From positions 4,320,172 through 4,384,171 of the forward strand of contig NC_056033.1 of assembly GCF_004379255.2 (NCBI RefSeq): DNA of 64,000 bases, in the 5' to 3' direction. Source of the DNA: Salvia splendens. Its lineage: Eukaryota; Streptophyta; Magnoliopsida; Lamiales; Lamiaceae. Positions 1 to 11,691 of this stretch are shown piece after piece; position 1 is the first letter of the stretch; each line of letters opens with the position of its first letter. The notes beneath the pieces were generated by a model that was not told the DNA's origin, did not search any database, and was given only the letters and a program-made list of their open reading frames with translations. Made by a program: the position numbers and the translations under genes.

Positions 1-3000
1 ATCATTTCGCCAATGAGGAAAAGGCTGATGTTCTTTGGAAGAAAATAGAAGCTATGTTCGAGAGGAAAAATGCTTTGAACAAAGCATCCATCATCAGAAA
101 AATCGTTCGATTACGATATGTGGAAAGTGCCAACATGACGGAGCACCTCAATGCATATCAGGGTCTTATCAACCAATCTATCAACATGAAGATTTCTCTT
201 GATGATGAAGTGATAGCTTTATTGCTACTCAGTTCGTTGCCGGATAGTTGGGACACTCTTGTGGTGTCAATCAGCAACTCGGCTCCAGGGGGAGCACTGA
301 CCTTGCAGATGGTCAAAGATTGTCTTCTTAACGAAGAATCCAGAAGAAGGGAGCAAGATCATTCTTCTGAGACAAAGGCGATGGTTGCTGAAAATAGTGA
401 TCGAGGGAGAAATAAAAATAGAAACTCTCAAAACACGAGAGACAAATCCAGGGGGAAGTCTAAACACAAAAAAGACTTCAAATGCCATTATTGCGGTGGC
501 CCAAACCACTACGAGAGAGACTGCAGAAAGAAGAAAAGAGATCAAACACGGGGAAATAATGAAAATACTGAGAAGGACACAACGGCAGTTGCAACTGATG
601 GCGATGTCGTCGTAGTTTGCGATGACGCTTGTGTGAGTTCGTCATGCCAACAAACAGACTGGATTGTTGATTCGGGTGCATCATATCACATCACACCATA
701 TCGTGATATGTTTGCATCCTACACCGGTGGCAGCTTTGGCAAAGTCAGAATGGCCAATCACGGCGTGACAGAAGTTGCTGGTATAGGAGACATTCATCTG
801 CTTACTGACACAGGGTGTAAGCTCGTCTTAAGAGATGTTCGACATGTTCCTGATATCAGACTCAACATTATTTCCACCGGCAAGCTCGACGACGATGGTT
901 ACATCAACCATTTCGGCGAAGGAAAATGGAAGCTGATAAAAGGCTCCCTCATTGCAGCAAAAGGTAGAAAGCAAAATTCGCTCTACTTGATGCATGCAAC
1001 GTTGTCCAATGGAGAGGTAAATGCAGTCGTCAAAAATTCCTCCATTGAGATATGGCATAAGAGGCTTGGACATTTGAGCCAGAAAGGTTTGGAGATCTTG
1101 GCTAGAAGAAGCCTCATCCCTGAGGTAAAAGGAATGCATTTGGAAACTTGTGTTGATTGTTTGGCTGGAAAACAACACAGAGTCGCATTCAAAAGCTTCT
1201 CTCCCTCAAGAAAAGCTCAGCCTCTTGATTTGGTGCACACTGATCTGTGCTACATGAAAGACAGAACTCTTGGTGGCGCATTATATTTCGTCACTTTCAT
1301 TGACGATTTTTCGAGAAAAGTCTGGTGTTTTGCTCTGAAAACCAAAGACCAAACCTTGGAGGTCTTTAAGCATTTTCAAGCAAAAGTCGAGCGGCAGACG
1401 GGAAGGAAACTGAAGTGTGTTCGTGCAGACAACGGCGGCGAGTACCAAGGCCCATTTGAGCTGCACTGCAAGAACCATGGTATCAAGCTTGAGAAAAGTG
1501 TCCCAAAGACTCCACAACACAACGGAGTGGCAGAGAGGATGAACAGAACGATTTGTGAAAGAGTCAAATGCATGTTGTCGCATTCCAAACTGTCTAAATC
1601 CTTTTGGGGTGAAGCTATGAGGACTGCAGTTGACCTGATCAACCTTTCTCCATCAACTCCTCTGGGCGGTGACGTTCCAGACAGAGTTTGGTCCGAAAAA
1701 GACGTGTCTTACAAACACTTGAGAGTGTTTGGCTGCAGGGCGTTCGTGCACATTCCAAAAGATGAGAGATCCAAGCTTGATGACAAAACCAAACCATGTA
1801 TCTTCTTGGGATACGCTCATGAAGAGTTTGGTTACAGATTATGGGACCCGGTTAACAGGAAGGTCATCAGAAGCAGGGATGTCGTATTCCTTGAAGATCA
1901 AGTTCCTGATGATGCGAAAGAAAAGCCTGAATCTAATTCAGAAGTTCCTGTAAACTTAGATCCAGTTCCTTCACCGACGGTTCAGGATTACGGGGGAGAT
2001 ATCCAACCGGAGCAAGGCGATCCGATTGATGATGGAGCAGGCGACGAGGAGACTCGACCTGCACAAGTTGATGTCCCTCCAGTCAGAAGGTCAGTCAGAG
2101 AAAGACAACCTTCTACCAGATATAGCCCACATGAGTATGTAATGCTCACTGATGGAGGAGAGCCACAGAGTTTTGCTGAAGCCATGGCGCATGACCAAAA
2201 GGAGAAGTGGTTAGAGGCCATGAAAGATGAGATGAACTCCTTACATCAAAATAACACCTATGACTTGGTGCAGTTGCCGGCCGGAAAGAGGACACTGAAA
2301 AATAAGTGGGTCTACAGATTGAAGGCTGAGGAGCACAGCTCACAACCAAGGTACAAGGCCAGACTGGTTGTGAAAGGTTTCAGTCAGAGAAAGGGTGTTG
2401 ATTTTGAAGAGATTTTCTCACCAGTGGTGAAGATGTCTTCAATCAGAGTCGTGCTCGCGATTGCTGCCAACTCAGACCTGGAGATCGAGCAACTTGATGT
2501 GAAGACGGCGTTTCTGCATGGAGATTTAGATAAAGAAATCTACATGGACCAACCTGAAGGGTTCAAAGTCAAAGGGAAAGAGAACCTTGTGTGCAGGTTG
2601 AGGAAGAGCTTGTACGGCCTAAAACAAGCTCCCAGACTATGGTACATGAAGTTTGAGTCCTTCATGTCGACCCATGGCTACATCAGGACCACCTCAGATC
2701 ACTGTGTTTTCTTCAAGAAGTTCGCAGGGGGTGAGTTTATCATACTGTTAGTCTACGTTGACGACATGCTGATTGTAGGCCATGATGCCAGCAAGATTGA
2801 TGAGCTGAAGAAAGAGCTAAGCGAGTCTTTTGCGATGAAAGACTTGGGCGCGGCTAAGCAGATCCTTGGAATGAAGATCTTCAGGGATAGGAAGAGCAAG
2901 AAGCTCTGGTTATCTCAAGAACAATACGTTGAGAAAGTTCTTGAAAGATTCAGTATGAGCAAATCGAAGCCAGTCACCACTCCACTTGCGGGTCATATGA

Positions 3001-3746
3001 AGCTCAGCTCTGCGCAATGCCCGACAAGTGAGATAGAAAAGAAAGAGCTGCAGAAGGTGCCATATGCTTCTGCAGTGGGCAGTCTAATGTATGCTATGAT
3101 ATGCACCAGACCAGACATAGCTCACGCAGTGGGTGTGGTTAGTAGATTTCTCTCTAATCCGGGAAAAGAGCATTGGACCGCAGTGAAATGGATATTTCGG
3201 TACCTGCGAGGTACTTCTAAACTTTGTCTGAAGTTTGGCGACAACCATATCCTACTAGAAGGATATACGGATGCAGACATGGCTGGTGACGTAGATTCCA
3301 GGAAATCCACGTCCGGATTCCTGATGAGACTTGCAAGGGGGGCTATCTCGTGGCAATCGAAACTTCAAAAATGCGTGGCATTATCCACAACAGAGGCTGA
3401 GTACATAGCTATGACGGAGGCTTGTAAAGACCTATTGTGGTTGAAGGAGTTTCTACAAGAGTTGGGCTTGAAGCAAGAGAAGTATGTGCTTTACTGCGAT
3501 AGTCAAAGCGCAATTCACTTGAGTAAGAATTCGAGTTTTCACTCAAGAACGAAGCATATTGATGTGAGGTATCACTGGATACGAGAAGCACTTGACAGAA
3601 AGCTTTTGCAGCTGGAGAAGGTGCACACCGATGAGAACGGTGCCGATATGCTTACCAAGTCCTTACCCCGAGATAAGTTTGAGATCTGCAAACAAGAAGC
3701 GGGTCTCGTTGAATCCCCACATGAGGTGGAGGGGGAGAATTGTTGA
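1..3746 (+). mobile_element. Ty1/copia gag-pol polyprotein, 5' end outside window
   Basis: The frame is open from the left edge; the first in-window ATG is at 54 but codons upstream (from 3) read in the same frame, so the true start lies outside. Counting from the ATG at 54, I see a copia-type gag region (1-140), a CCHC zinc knuckle (144-157), an aspartic protease DSG (about 206-208), an integrase zinc finger (about 335-375), an integrase core with D397, D459 and E494 (DD35E spacing), a reverse transcriptase with YVDD at 901-904, and an RNase H starting near 1070 with TEAEY and CDSQ motifs. This is the copia order (integrase before RT) and resembles the Tnt1 type. There is no stop or frameshift over 1230 codons. 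The stop codon (3744-3746) lies inside the first six bases of the LTR. The intact frame suggests a young, possibly active copy; the 5' LTR and primer-binding site cannot be seen. Confidence 0.95.
3727..3740 (+). other. Polypurine tract of copia element
   Basis: A purine-rich stretch (GGTGGAGGGGGAGAA and following base) lies directly before the LTR. In LTR retrotransposons this primes plus-strand DNA synthesis. It also encodes the last polyprotein residues. Confidence 0.75.
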
Positions 3747-4399
3747 GTATTTCCACCCCATGTGGAAGCCACCATCTTTGACCATAAAAGATTGGTGAAG
3801 ATTGTTGCAATAAATGCAACAAGATGGATATGGCAGTATTCACACTACATAAGTCCACACATGGTATCCGCCTTCAACAATTGCGGCTATAGGGACGGCT
3901 GTAGTGGCGGTTGTAGGAGAAGAAAAATGCAACACAATTGCTCTATAAATAGAGCTCACTTCCAACGGTGAAGGTAGTGCAAGAGCTGAGAATCACAGCA
4001 GCCTGTGAGAGAGAGCAAGAGAGTTTCGGTGAGTACATTTTGAGAGAAGAAGAAGTGAGGAAAAATTCCTATCTCCCTTAAAATTGTAGTTCACTCCTCT
4101 TGTGTGTATTCCAAGTTATTCAACTTGAGATTTGTGTTTCCCCTATAGAGTGTAGGGAGAATTTGTAAGCCTACTATATACATAGTGGAAGATTTAGACT
4201 TCGGTCTCGTGGTTTTTTCCCGAATTGGGTTTCCACGTAAAATTCTCGTCTCACGTTTTTATTCTGCACCAAAATTTGCTTTCTTGGTTTGGTCCCATTA
4301 TTTAATCCAGCAAGAGGGAAAAGAATTATCCTGGTTCCGCTGTGCAAGTATCAATTTATTTTTGATACTCCTTGATAAATATCACCACTTTTCCCAACA
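3741..4399 (+). repeat. 3' LTR of copia element
   Basis: The 659 bp begins TGTTG and ends CAACA, the inverted terminal dinucleotides and short inverted repeat expected of an LTR, and sits immediately after the polypurine tract. The following bases GTTTG (4400-4404) would be the 3' copy of a 5 bp target duplication; the matching 5' copy is outside the window. Confidence 0.85.
3942..3952 (+). promoter_or_regulatory. TATA box in copia LTR
   Basis: TCTATAAATAG in the LTR is a strong plant TATA element. It would place the U3/R boundary about 30 bp downstream, near 3975-3985. No transcription start can be confirmed from sequence alone. Confidence 0.6.
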
Positions 4400-4404
4400 G
4401 TTTG

Positions 4405-5729
4405 GATTATCATGAAGCCATCTGCAGTGCCTGAAAACACAAACAAAACATCAGAGAGTTCATTTTATGATGCAGCGCATCGACTCATTAAATCATTTAT
4501 ATCCAGTAACTTCCCAAGCGATAACTGGATCTCCATCTTTATAGATTTCCACAATCCAGAGATGATGATCTGCATGGCCTGGAAATGGCGTTGATCTCAT
4601 TTTATGAAAATGGATATCCAGTTCATTTTATATCCAGAAGATGATTAAGCCATCTGCAGGGCCTGGATCTCCATCTTTATAATGGCTTCCACTATAGCCA
4701 TTATAAAATGAAGCCATCTGTGCTACACTGGACAGCAGAGGATCCCCACTCATCTAAGAACAAGTGCAAAAGGAAATATCGCAATCCGCCCTCTGAGACA
4801 ACTAGGGGAAATAGCCATGATGGATGCACTGTATATAGCACATACCAACCTCATCACAAACTTAACAGACAAAATTTTCACACATCATTATAGAGATAAA
4901 CCAACAAAATGGATATAGATGAGACCTTTCCAAAAGGTTATCAACTAACAGAAACGCAAATGTAAAAGCCCACCTATATACAATTTCTACAAACTGCCAT
5001 AATATATTCATTCCATCATCTCTGTTCTCTACATTATCAAATTCACCTTAGGTGACTCACATCTTCCGGGCCACCACGCCCAACCAGCAAATTAGAAACA
5101 TGCATTCCAAGCTGGCTCCACCAACATAACCTACTTAAACGATTCACGATTCTATAGCACCTCAAAAAACATAAATAGTTTGAAGAAACGAAGGATAAAT
5201 CCTTCGTGATAAAATACTGGATGAGAACGACGATTTCAGGAATATAAAAACCTACAGTTGCTTACTAAAATTTGCACGATTGTAAAAATGAAAAAGAATA
5301 GTACTAATGCACAACAATTAGGTCACAAATAAATCCAAATGAACCACATCACTGAATATCCTACAGAACGAACGGAAGATTAATACACACTGACACACAC
5401 AAAAACGAACATACTCTCTTTCACCCCCTTGCGAGCACCGAGCTTAGCGTATTTTGATCGAGATCACCTTCAACTACTAGACCCGCCAAGGAGCGCCTCC
5501 CAACCCGACTCCTGCAACGCATCCATATTCGAATCCTATAAAATGGATCCGACTCGTTTCCGGTAGGAATTGCAGTTGTTCTTGGTACAAATGTGGGATC
5601 CGAATGGTCCGATTCTTGCTATTGACATAGAGTTTATTCAACACTACTCTTCTTCTTCTTCTTCGCGCGAGATTACACACTGCGGAATTTCTTTTGGGTA
5701 AATTTGTAATTTCCTTTCAGTAAATTATA
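4405..5729. other. Intergenic, no gene supported
   Basis: Short open frames only. There are small local repeats (a phrase beginning GCCATCTGCAG near 4420 and 4650; CTGGATCTCCATCTTTAT near 4526 and 4662) and a short palindrome around 4679-4703. A CTT run occurs near 5648. The GC content rises a little at 5400-5690, which could be an untranslated exon, but I recognise no protein. Confidence 0.5.
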
Positions 5730-5913
5730 CTCCCTCCGTCCCGGGCTACTCGCTCATTTCCTTTTCGGCTCGGAGATTAAGGAATGAGTGTATAGAAAAG
5801 TCAAAAATGACGGCTGTAGGTGAAATTTTTTACTAAAAATGGAAAGAATGCAAGTAACTTGGGACGCCCAAAAAGGAAATAAGTGTGAGTAGTGCGGGAC
5901 GGAGGGGAGGGAG
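5730..5913. mobile_element. Stowaway MITE (Tc1/mariner type), copy 1
   Basis: This 184 bp element begins CTCCCTCCGTCC and ends with the near-complement GGGACGGAGGG..., flanked by TA on both sides (5728-5729 and 5914-5915). These are the terminal motif and target site of Stowaway elements. It is about 96% identical over roughly 167 bp to the copy at 39948, with six differences counted by eye. Confidence 0.9.
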
Positions 5914-5915
5914 TA

Positions 5916-6506
5916 GATGCATTTCTTTCTATTTTTGAAACAATTTTATGTCTTGAGATCGAGTCAGAAAAAAAAGGATTTGAGTTATGAACGAACATAT
6001 GAGTATGCAAATAATTGGTAGATAAATTTTATATCAATTTCAAAGATTAATATCGTAATCGTCGTAGAATCGATCTACTTTTACTTAATTTTCAAATCAT
6101 GGCCATACAGCAAACTTTTTTTTTTCTTCGGGAAAAAATAAATTATCATTTCCAGAATATAGTGCGTTTAGCCTAATTTTAAGAGTATACACCAGCCCAC
6201 TAACTTAGAATATTAGCACGGCCAAAACGGGCCAACCACTATAAAAAAATATAATACCCTTTCGCCATTTAAGAAACGTTTTGACTCAACATGAATTTTA
6301 AGATATTATTTTTATCATATAAAGAAAATGAATAAAAATATTATTAGAATATAAGTTTCGTTTTTATATAGTGGTATTCATTTTTAAATGAATGTCAATG
6401 AAATGAATAAGTATAGTATTAGATCCACTTAAAAAAAATTGAATTTTTTTTTAATGTGTTTCTAAATGGCGGACAACCCGAAATGACAAAACATGTAAGG
6501 TTCTGA
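5916..6506. other. AT-rich intergenic DNA
   Basis: No open frame of note and no recognised repeat. Poly-T and AT-rich runs dominate. Confidence 0.4.
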
Positions 6507-7191
6507 GGGCATCCACAACCCACACCCCACGCCACGCAACTCCCCGCCACATCATCATTATCCTCATTTACTGCGTCCGGCTAAAACTTCCACAACACTG
6601 AACACCATTCCACGTCCCTCCCCAGGCCACCAATATTCACTACTATTAACTTTTTAGTTGTAAAATTGAAAATGATGAACATAACATGAAAAAATCATTC
6701 ATTCATTAAAGAAATTAAAAATTACAAATCCTAGATGTTAAAAATTATAAATCATAAAAGTTCAAAAATTACAAATCCTAAATATTTATAAGAAAAAAAA
6801 AGAAAAATGCTTTTGCTTTATAATATTGTTGCGAAGGATGTCGACCATCTCATTCTAGAGGAACTACTTCTTCTACTTGAAGAAATTCGTTCTAAGGGAA
6901 TTAATTAAAGTTTAAGAGTGATAGGAATGGTGTAGAATGAATATATTTATTAGAGGAATTAATTAATGTTTAAAATTAGAAAAAAATCGGGCTACGGCAC
7001 GTCGTTGGTGCCCACAACGCGCTCAACATGGCGAGTCGCGCCGCAATGGGGCTGGGCGTCCCACCCCAACTCAGGCACCTCAACCGTCTTGCACCTCAAA
7101 CGCCTGCCCTCCAACCATGACCTGCCATCTCCCACTGCATTTGGGACGCGACATACGAAACTCCCCTTAGGTTGTGGTCTTGTGGATGCCC
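6507..7191. mobile_element. Harbinger/Tourist-like non-autonomous element
   Basis: The ends GGGCATCCACAA and TTGTGGATGCCC are inverted repeats and resemble the GAGCATC ends of the other Harbinger-type elements here. The flanks are TGA and TGG, so the 3 bp target duplication is imperfect. The interior is AT-rich on the left and GC-rich on the right (6985-7190), with no intact coding region. This suggests an old deletion derivative. Confidence 0.65.
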
Positions 7192-8151
7192 TGGCGGACG
7201 GAATGAATACTAGTATTATTTTTTTCGTCTCATTCTAAGTGACACATTTTCCTTTTTAGGATGTCTTACTTGAAATGACACATTTCTTAAAATAAAAATA
7301 TCACGCTCTTTACTTTTTCTCTCACCACTTTACTCACAAAATATCAATATATAAAATCCTGTATGGAATAAGAATTGTTCCACTGAAATAAGCTCTTAAT
7401 TCTATGGCAAGGAGATAGGCCAGGTAGGTAAAATGCTGACATTGAAATAGGAAATAAAAATTTGCCCTTGAGATGGACATGTTCATGCCAATGCTTTAAT
7501 TTGAGAAGCGCATGTATATTTCTGTACTTTTTGATACACTCAACAGACTTTTATCCTTTTCGCTATATCTATAAAAATTCACCTCATACTCAATTTACAC
7601 ACATAACACCTACTTAGATTAAACTCATACTAAATTAATGCCCACGTAAAATATAGTATAATAACATAACATGATTTTATAACTACGTGGACAAAGATAA
7701 ATACAGAAAACAAAATGAGAAATCAATGTCAAAGCACTAAAATCGGCCCTCCACAGCTCAATTTCAACAATAAAACTGAAATTTTCAGTAATATAAAATC
7801 CCGTTCTCCTTTTCTATTTTAAAAATTTCAATACTCCCTTCCCTCTTTAAGAATACATGGTGTTTCTTCTTCCCATATTTCTATCTTGACTCCTTATATT
7901 TCTCATCGCCTCCGCCTCCGCCGCAGCCTGAGTAGATGAAAAACAATCATCCACCATGTCGAACATACCAACCTCTCTCTCTGAAGTCTGCCTCACACTT
8001 TTCCGTCTAGCCATGTCCATGGCCGATCCATGGCCCTTCTCCTAGAATTCACACCAACACAAATCTCCACTTTTTTTCTTTAAAAGAGAAAAATAAAAAA
8101 AGAAGGTAAATCCAATTTCCGTAAATATCTGAACGGAAGAGATATATTATC
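7192..8151. other. Intergenic and upstream region of SAUR gene
   Basis: A stretch near 7220-7340 looks like one end of a decayed mariner-type MITE (CTCATTCTAAGTGACACA), but no partner end is found. The last 250 bp before the SAUR ATG contain CT-rich tracts typical of plant leaders. Confidence 0.4.
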
Positions 8152-8619
8152 ATGGGCAGCATACGTGGTTTCTCGCTCAAGCACCGCGTCGCCACAAGTT
8201 TCCGGCGTGTTTTCCGGTGGAAGCGCTTAGCCGGTAGGTATCGGAGTGTGGAACCGCTAAGCTGGACGGAGCGGGTGAAGACGAAAGCGAAGGCGGTATT
8301 AGGTAGGAATATGGATCCGGGTGGGGGATACTTCCGGGTTGGTAAAGAAGAATGGGCGAGCGAAATACCGAAAGGGCATATGGCGATTTACGTGGGGGAA
8401 AAGGATGGAGATATGGAAAGGATTTTGGTGCCTATTGTTTATATAAACCATCCATTATTTAGGGATTTGCTCAAGGAGTCCGAAAGGGAATTCGGGTATA
8501 AGCATCCGGGTGGGCTAACCATACCTTGTCGGATCTCGGAGTTTGAGAGTGTTCAGACCCGGATCAAGGCGGGTCAGTGTACCCGGAAGTTGCTGTCGTG
8601 GAAGAAAATGTGGTTTTGA
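8152..8619 (+). CDS. SAUR-family auxin-responsive protein
   Basis: A single-exon gene of 155 residues. SAUR proteins are small, early auxin-induced regulators; many inhibit PP2C.D phosphatases and so activate plasma-membrane H+-ATPases and cell expansion. The SAUR domain covers about residues 70-145: PKGHMAIYVGE, then ILVPIVYINHPLF, then LLKESEREFGYKHPGGLTIPC, the family's hallmark order. The basic N-terminal extension (about 60 residues, rich in Arg/Lys) is longer than in the smallest SAURs, as in the SAUR32/36-type branch. Lack of introns is normal. The ATG at 8152 is the first Met in frame after the leader. The family assignment is firm; the exact member is not determined. Confidence 0.93.
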   Translation: MGSIRGFSLKHRVATSFRRVFRWKRLAGRYRSVEPLSWTERVKTKAKAVLGRNMDPGGGYFRVGKEEWASEIPKGHMAIYVGEKDGDMERILVPIVYINHPLFRDLLKESEREFGYKHPGGLTIPCRISEFESVQTRIKAGQCTRKLLSWKKMWF

Positions 8620-8968
8620 ATTTTGATGGGATGCTATTGTTTTCATGTCTATATACTTTTAATTGTAAATATTACTAGTATGTTTTCCTTTTAGAATCGA
8701 ATTTTCGGATTGTTAGGCTTTCATCCGTGCTTTATGGTTGTAAATTGTAAATATATACTATTACTCCATTAAGATTTTGCAGTTTATACAATTTTATAGT
8801 GGATATAATGGTCAACTAAAACACCAACTCCAAAAATATGCTTTTTCCGTTCAACACTAACAAAACAAAACGAATATATATTCAAAACTCAAAAGCAAAA
8901 CCAAACAAAAAAAAATACTAGAAAAAAGGTGCAAGGAACAAAACGATCATATTCCAATTTCACAAACA
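8620..8968. other. Short intergenic spacer
   Basis: About 350 bp between the SAUR stop and the PDLP start. It holds the 3' region of the first gene and an A-rich leader of the second. Nothing else is seen. Confidence 0.5.
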
Positions 8969-11245
8969 ATGCTACCTCTCCTCATCACTCTCTCCATCTT
9001 CTTGAGCGCCATAGACGCCCACGTCTTCATCTATGGCGGCTGCTCCCAAGATAAATACCCTCCTAATTCACCATACGAAGCCAGCAAAATCTCCATCCTC
9101 TCCTCCCTCGCCTCCTCCTCCTCCCGAACCCTCTACGACGCCATCGCCATCTCCAACGACACAGCTTCCCCACCCGATTCCGCCTCCTACGGCCTCTACC
9201 AGTGCCGCGGGGACCTCAGCCTCCGCAACTGCGCCTCATGCATCGCCGGCGCCATCAACCAGGTCTCCGTGCTCTGCCCCGACACCTACGGCGCCAGCCT
9301 CCAGCTCGACGCCTGCTACCTCCGGTAATATTGTCCACTTTCACTAAAAAACATCAATTCAGTAATCCGCTGGGAACATATTATTTGCACATTTTCTAAT
9401 TCTTCGATGTGGGATGGTTTGAACCCCAACAGGTACGAGCGCGCCGACTTTTTGGGGAGATTGGACACCGGTTTGAGGTATAGGAAGTGCGGGGTCGGCG
9501 GGAATGTGGACGGGGAGTTTTGGCGGCGGAGGGACGACGTGCTGGCGGAATTGGGAGGGGCGGCGGGGTTCAGGGTGAGCGCCACCGGGGCGGTGGAGGG
9601 GTATGCGCAGTGCCTGGGGGATATGGCGGCGGGGGATTGCTCGGAGTGTTTGGCCGAGGCGGTGGCGAAGGTGAAGATGCTGTGTGGAGCGGCGCCGGCG
9701 GCGGATGTGTACTTGGCGCAGTGTTATGTTCGGTATTGGGAGTCAGGCTACTATACTACCACTTCCTCTTCCTCAGGTTTTTTTTTTAATATTTGTTTTT
9801 AGGTTTGAAATTTAATTTTTTAGAAAAAATATATATGAAGCTGCATTAGAAAAAAAATTGATACTCTCCAATATTTTTTCCTCTTTATTATTGAGGGTTT
9901 GGATTGTTTTCACTACTTTTTTTTACCTTAGACGATATTATGCATGCTAACACGGATTTAACTATGATTTTTTTACTTTAGATACATACGTATTATATTT
10001 TTTTTAAACCAGATATAGAAGAAATCTAAATTTATTCCTGAGAAAATAGGGTTCTCGTTCTCGAGCTTCTCAAAAAATAAAGCCGGATAGAAATTCCATA
10101 CCATGATGATTACTTAAATAGTAGTAGTACTACAATTTATACTACTACTCATGAATCATGGTAGTGAATTAGAAAATGGAATATAATAAGAATGTGGAAG
10201 TGGAAATGGAATCGGAATCACAAGTCATGTCTGATGTCTGGGTGGGAAAAATGAAGAAGCAATTTTTCTATTTAAAAAACAATTATTGGTGGATATAAAA
10301 TAATACAAACAGGGTAAAAAAGAAAGAAATATATGAATTAATGGGGGTATATAAATATTAATTAAAATAAATAAAGTGAGATCCAAAGTTGATTTGAGAT
10401 AGAAACAAGTTGAACCCTCTAATGGCATAAGTATATATTCTAATGCACATAATTGCGTCACCACCCCATATTCTTCATAAAGTTTAAATTAAAGCTTGCA
10501 ACAAATTCGAACTTTATATGCTTTTCCTTAGTGACTCATATTATACTATATTTTTTCAGCCAGTAATTTGGGTATCTTATCTTGAACAAAGTTTTATTTG
10601 CTCCCCCTTCTCGAGAAAGTTGGAATCTTTTATTGTGGATTGGTCTTGTATTATGGAGTATTTATTTATTTGTAATTAAATACTACTATTACAATTGTCG
10701 TGACCCACATTTGTGGTTTCTTAAAATTTAGAAATCTGCTTGAATTTGTGGAAATATGTTTGCAATATTTAAAAGATTGTTGTTTGAAATACTAATATAT
10801 ATGCAGATTCCTCAAACGGAGATGACGTGGGAAAAACCGTGGCCATAATTGTGGGGGTGGTGGCCGGAGTCGCTGTTCTGATTGTATTTCTTTCATTTTG
10901 CAGAAAAGCCCTTGGTAATAATCTTATTTACCTAATATACTTCTCTATATATAGTCTAGTGTTGCCGCCGAACTGGAAATCCCTGGTTTAAGTTTTGGTT
11001 TGGAATAGTGATTATGGCTCCACATAAGGTGAAACTGAAATTAATGATGTGAACGGTTCTAGTTTCTGGTTCAAAATCGCCAATTTTTAACATCTTTTCC
11101 CAAATTCCTAGTTTGAAAATTAATTTGAAACTGGAATCGAACCACCTAGTTCTTGGTTCTTGTTACGACAATTAAATATGTATTTCTACTACTATCTAGA
11201 TTAGTATCCGCTAATTGTGGCTAGTATTGAAAAATTACAGGTTGA
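8969..11245 (+). CDS. Plasmodesmata-located protein (double DUF26, PDLP type)
   Basis: Four exons by splice sites and phase: 8969-9324, 9433-9776, 10807-10914 and 11241-11245, giving 270 residues. The protein has a signal peptide (about 1-17, ending near SAIDA) and two extracellular DUF26/Gnk2 domains, each with the C-X8-C-X2-C motif (CRGDLSLRNCASC and CLGDMAAGDCSEC). One membrane segment follows (IIVGVVAGVAVLIVFLSF), then a very short basic tail. There is no kinase domain, so this is a PDLP-type protein and not a cysteine-rich receptor kinase. PDLPs sit at plasmodesmata and promote callose closure. The last exon contributes only the end of a Gly codon and TGA. Without that splice the frame would run into intron 3 and add about 17 residues, so the C-terminus is less sure than the rest. 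Confidence 0.88.
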
Positions 11246-11691
11246 ATTCTGGAGACAACAAGACCAATATATATAGCAGAAACTTGCGTATGGAAAAAGG
11301 AATTGAAGCATCTATTCCATGTATTTTGTGGTGCTATTAAGTTTTGCACGAAATTGTATTTGTTGGTGTAGTTGGTTCTATGATTTGTTTAAATTTATTA
11401 TTTGCATCCAATGTTAATGTCTAGATATACCACTAATGCTATGTTGTAGTATACATTTTAAAATCTTTTTTTGCCAAACTATTACTCCCTAAATCTTGCC
11501 TCTTATATTGATTGCAAAAATATAAACGAAGCATTATTATTCGTCACTATAAATCTATGCATGGATGTGTTTTCAGTTTTCATTAATAAAACATAGATCA
11601 CACTAGGGAACCAAAGTTTACAATAATCACGGGATTAGCACAAATATAAATACAATTAATTCAATAAAACTCAAACTCGAACCAAATCAAA
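11246..11691. other. Spacer between convergent genes
   Basis: 3' regions of the PDLP gene (plus) and the pectinesterase (minus) meet here. AT-rich; no other feature seen. Confidence 0.5.

Noticed and set aside
4412..4740. Repeated phrases around GCCATCTGCAG
   Set aside because: Short, scattered and without terminal structure; too weak to call an element.
7210..7340. Possible Stowaway or mariner MITE
   Set aside because: Only one end is recognisable; no inverted partner or TA duplication.
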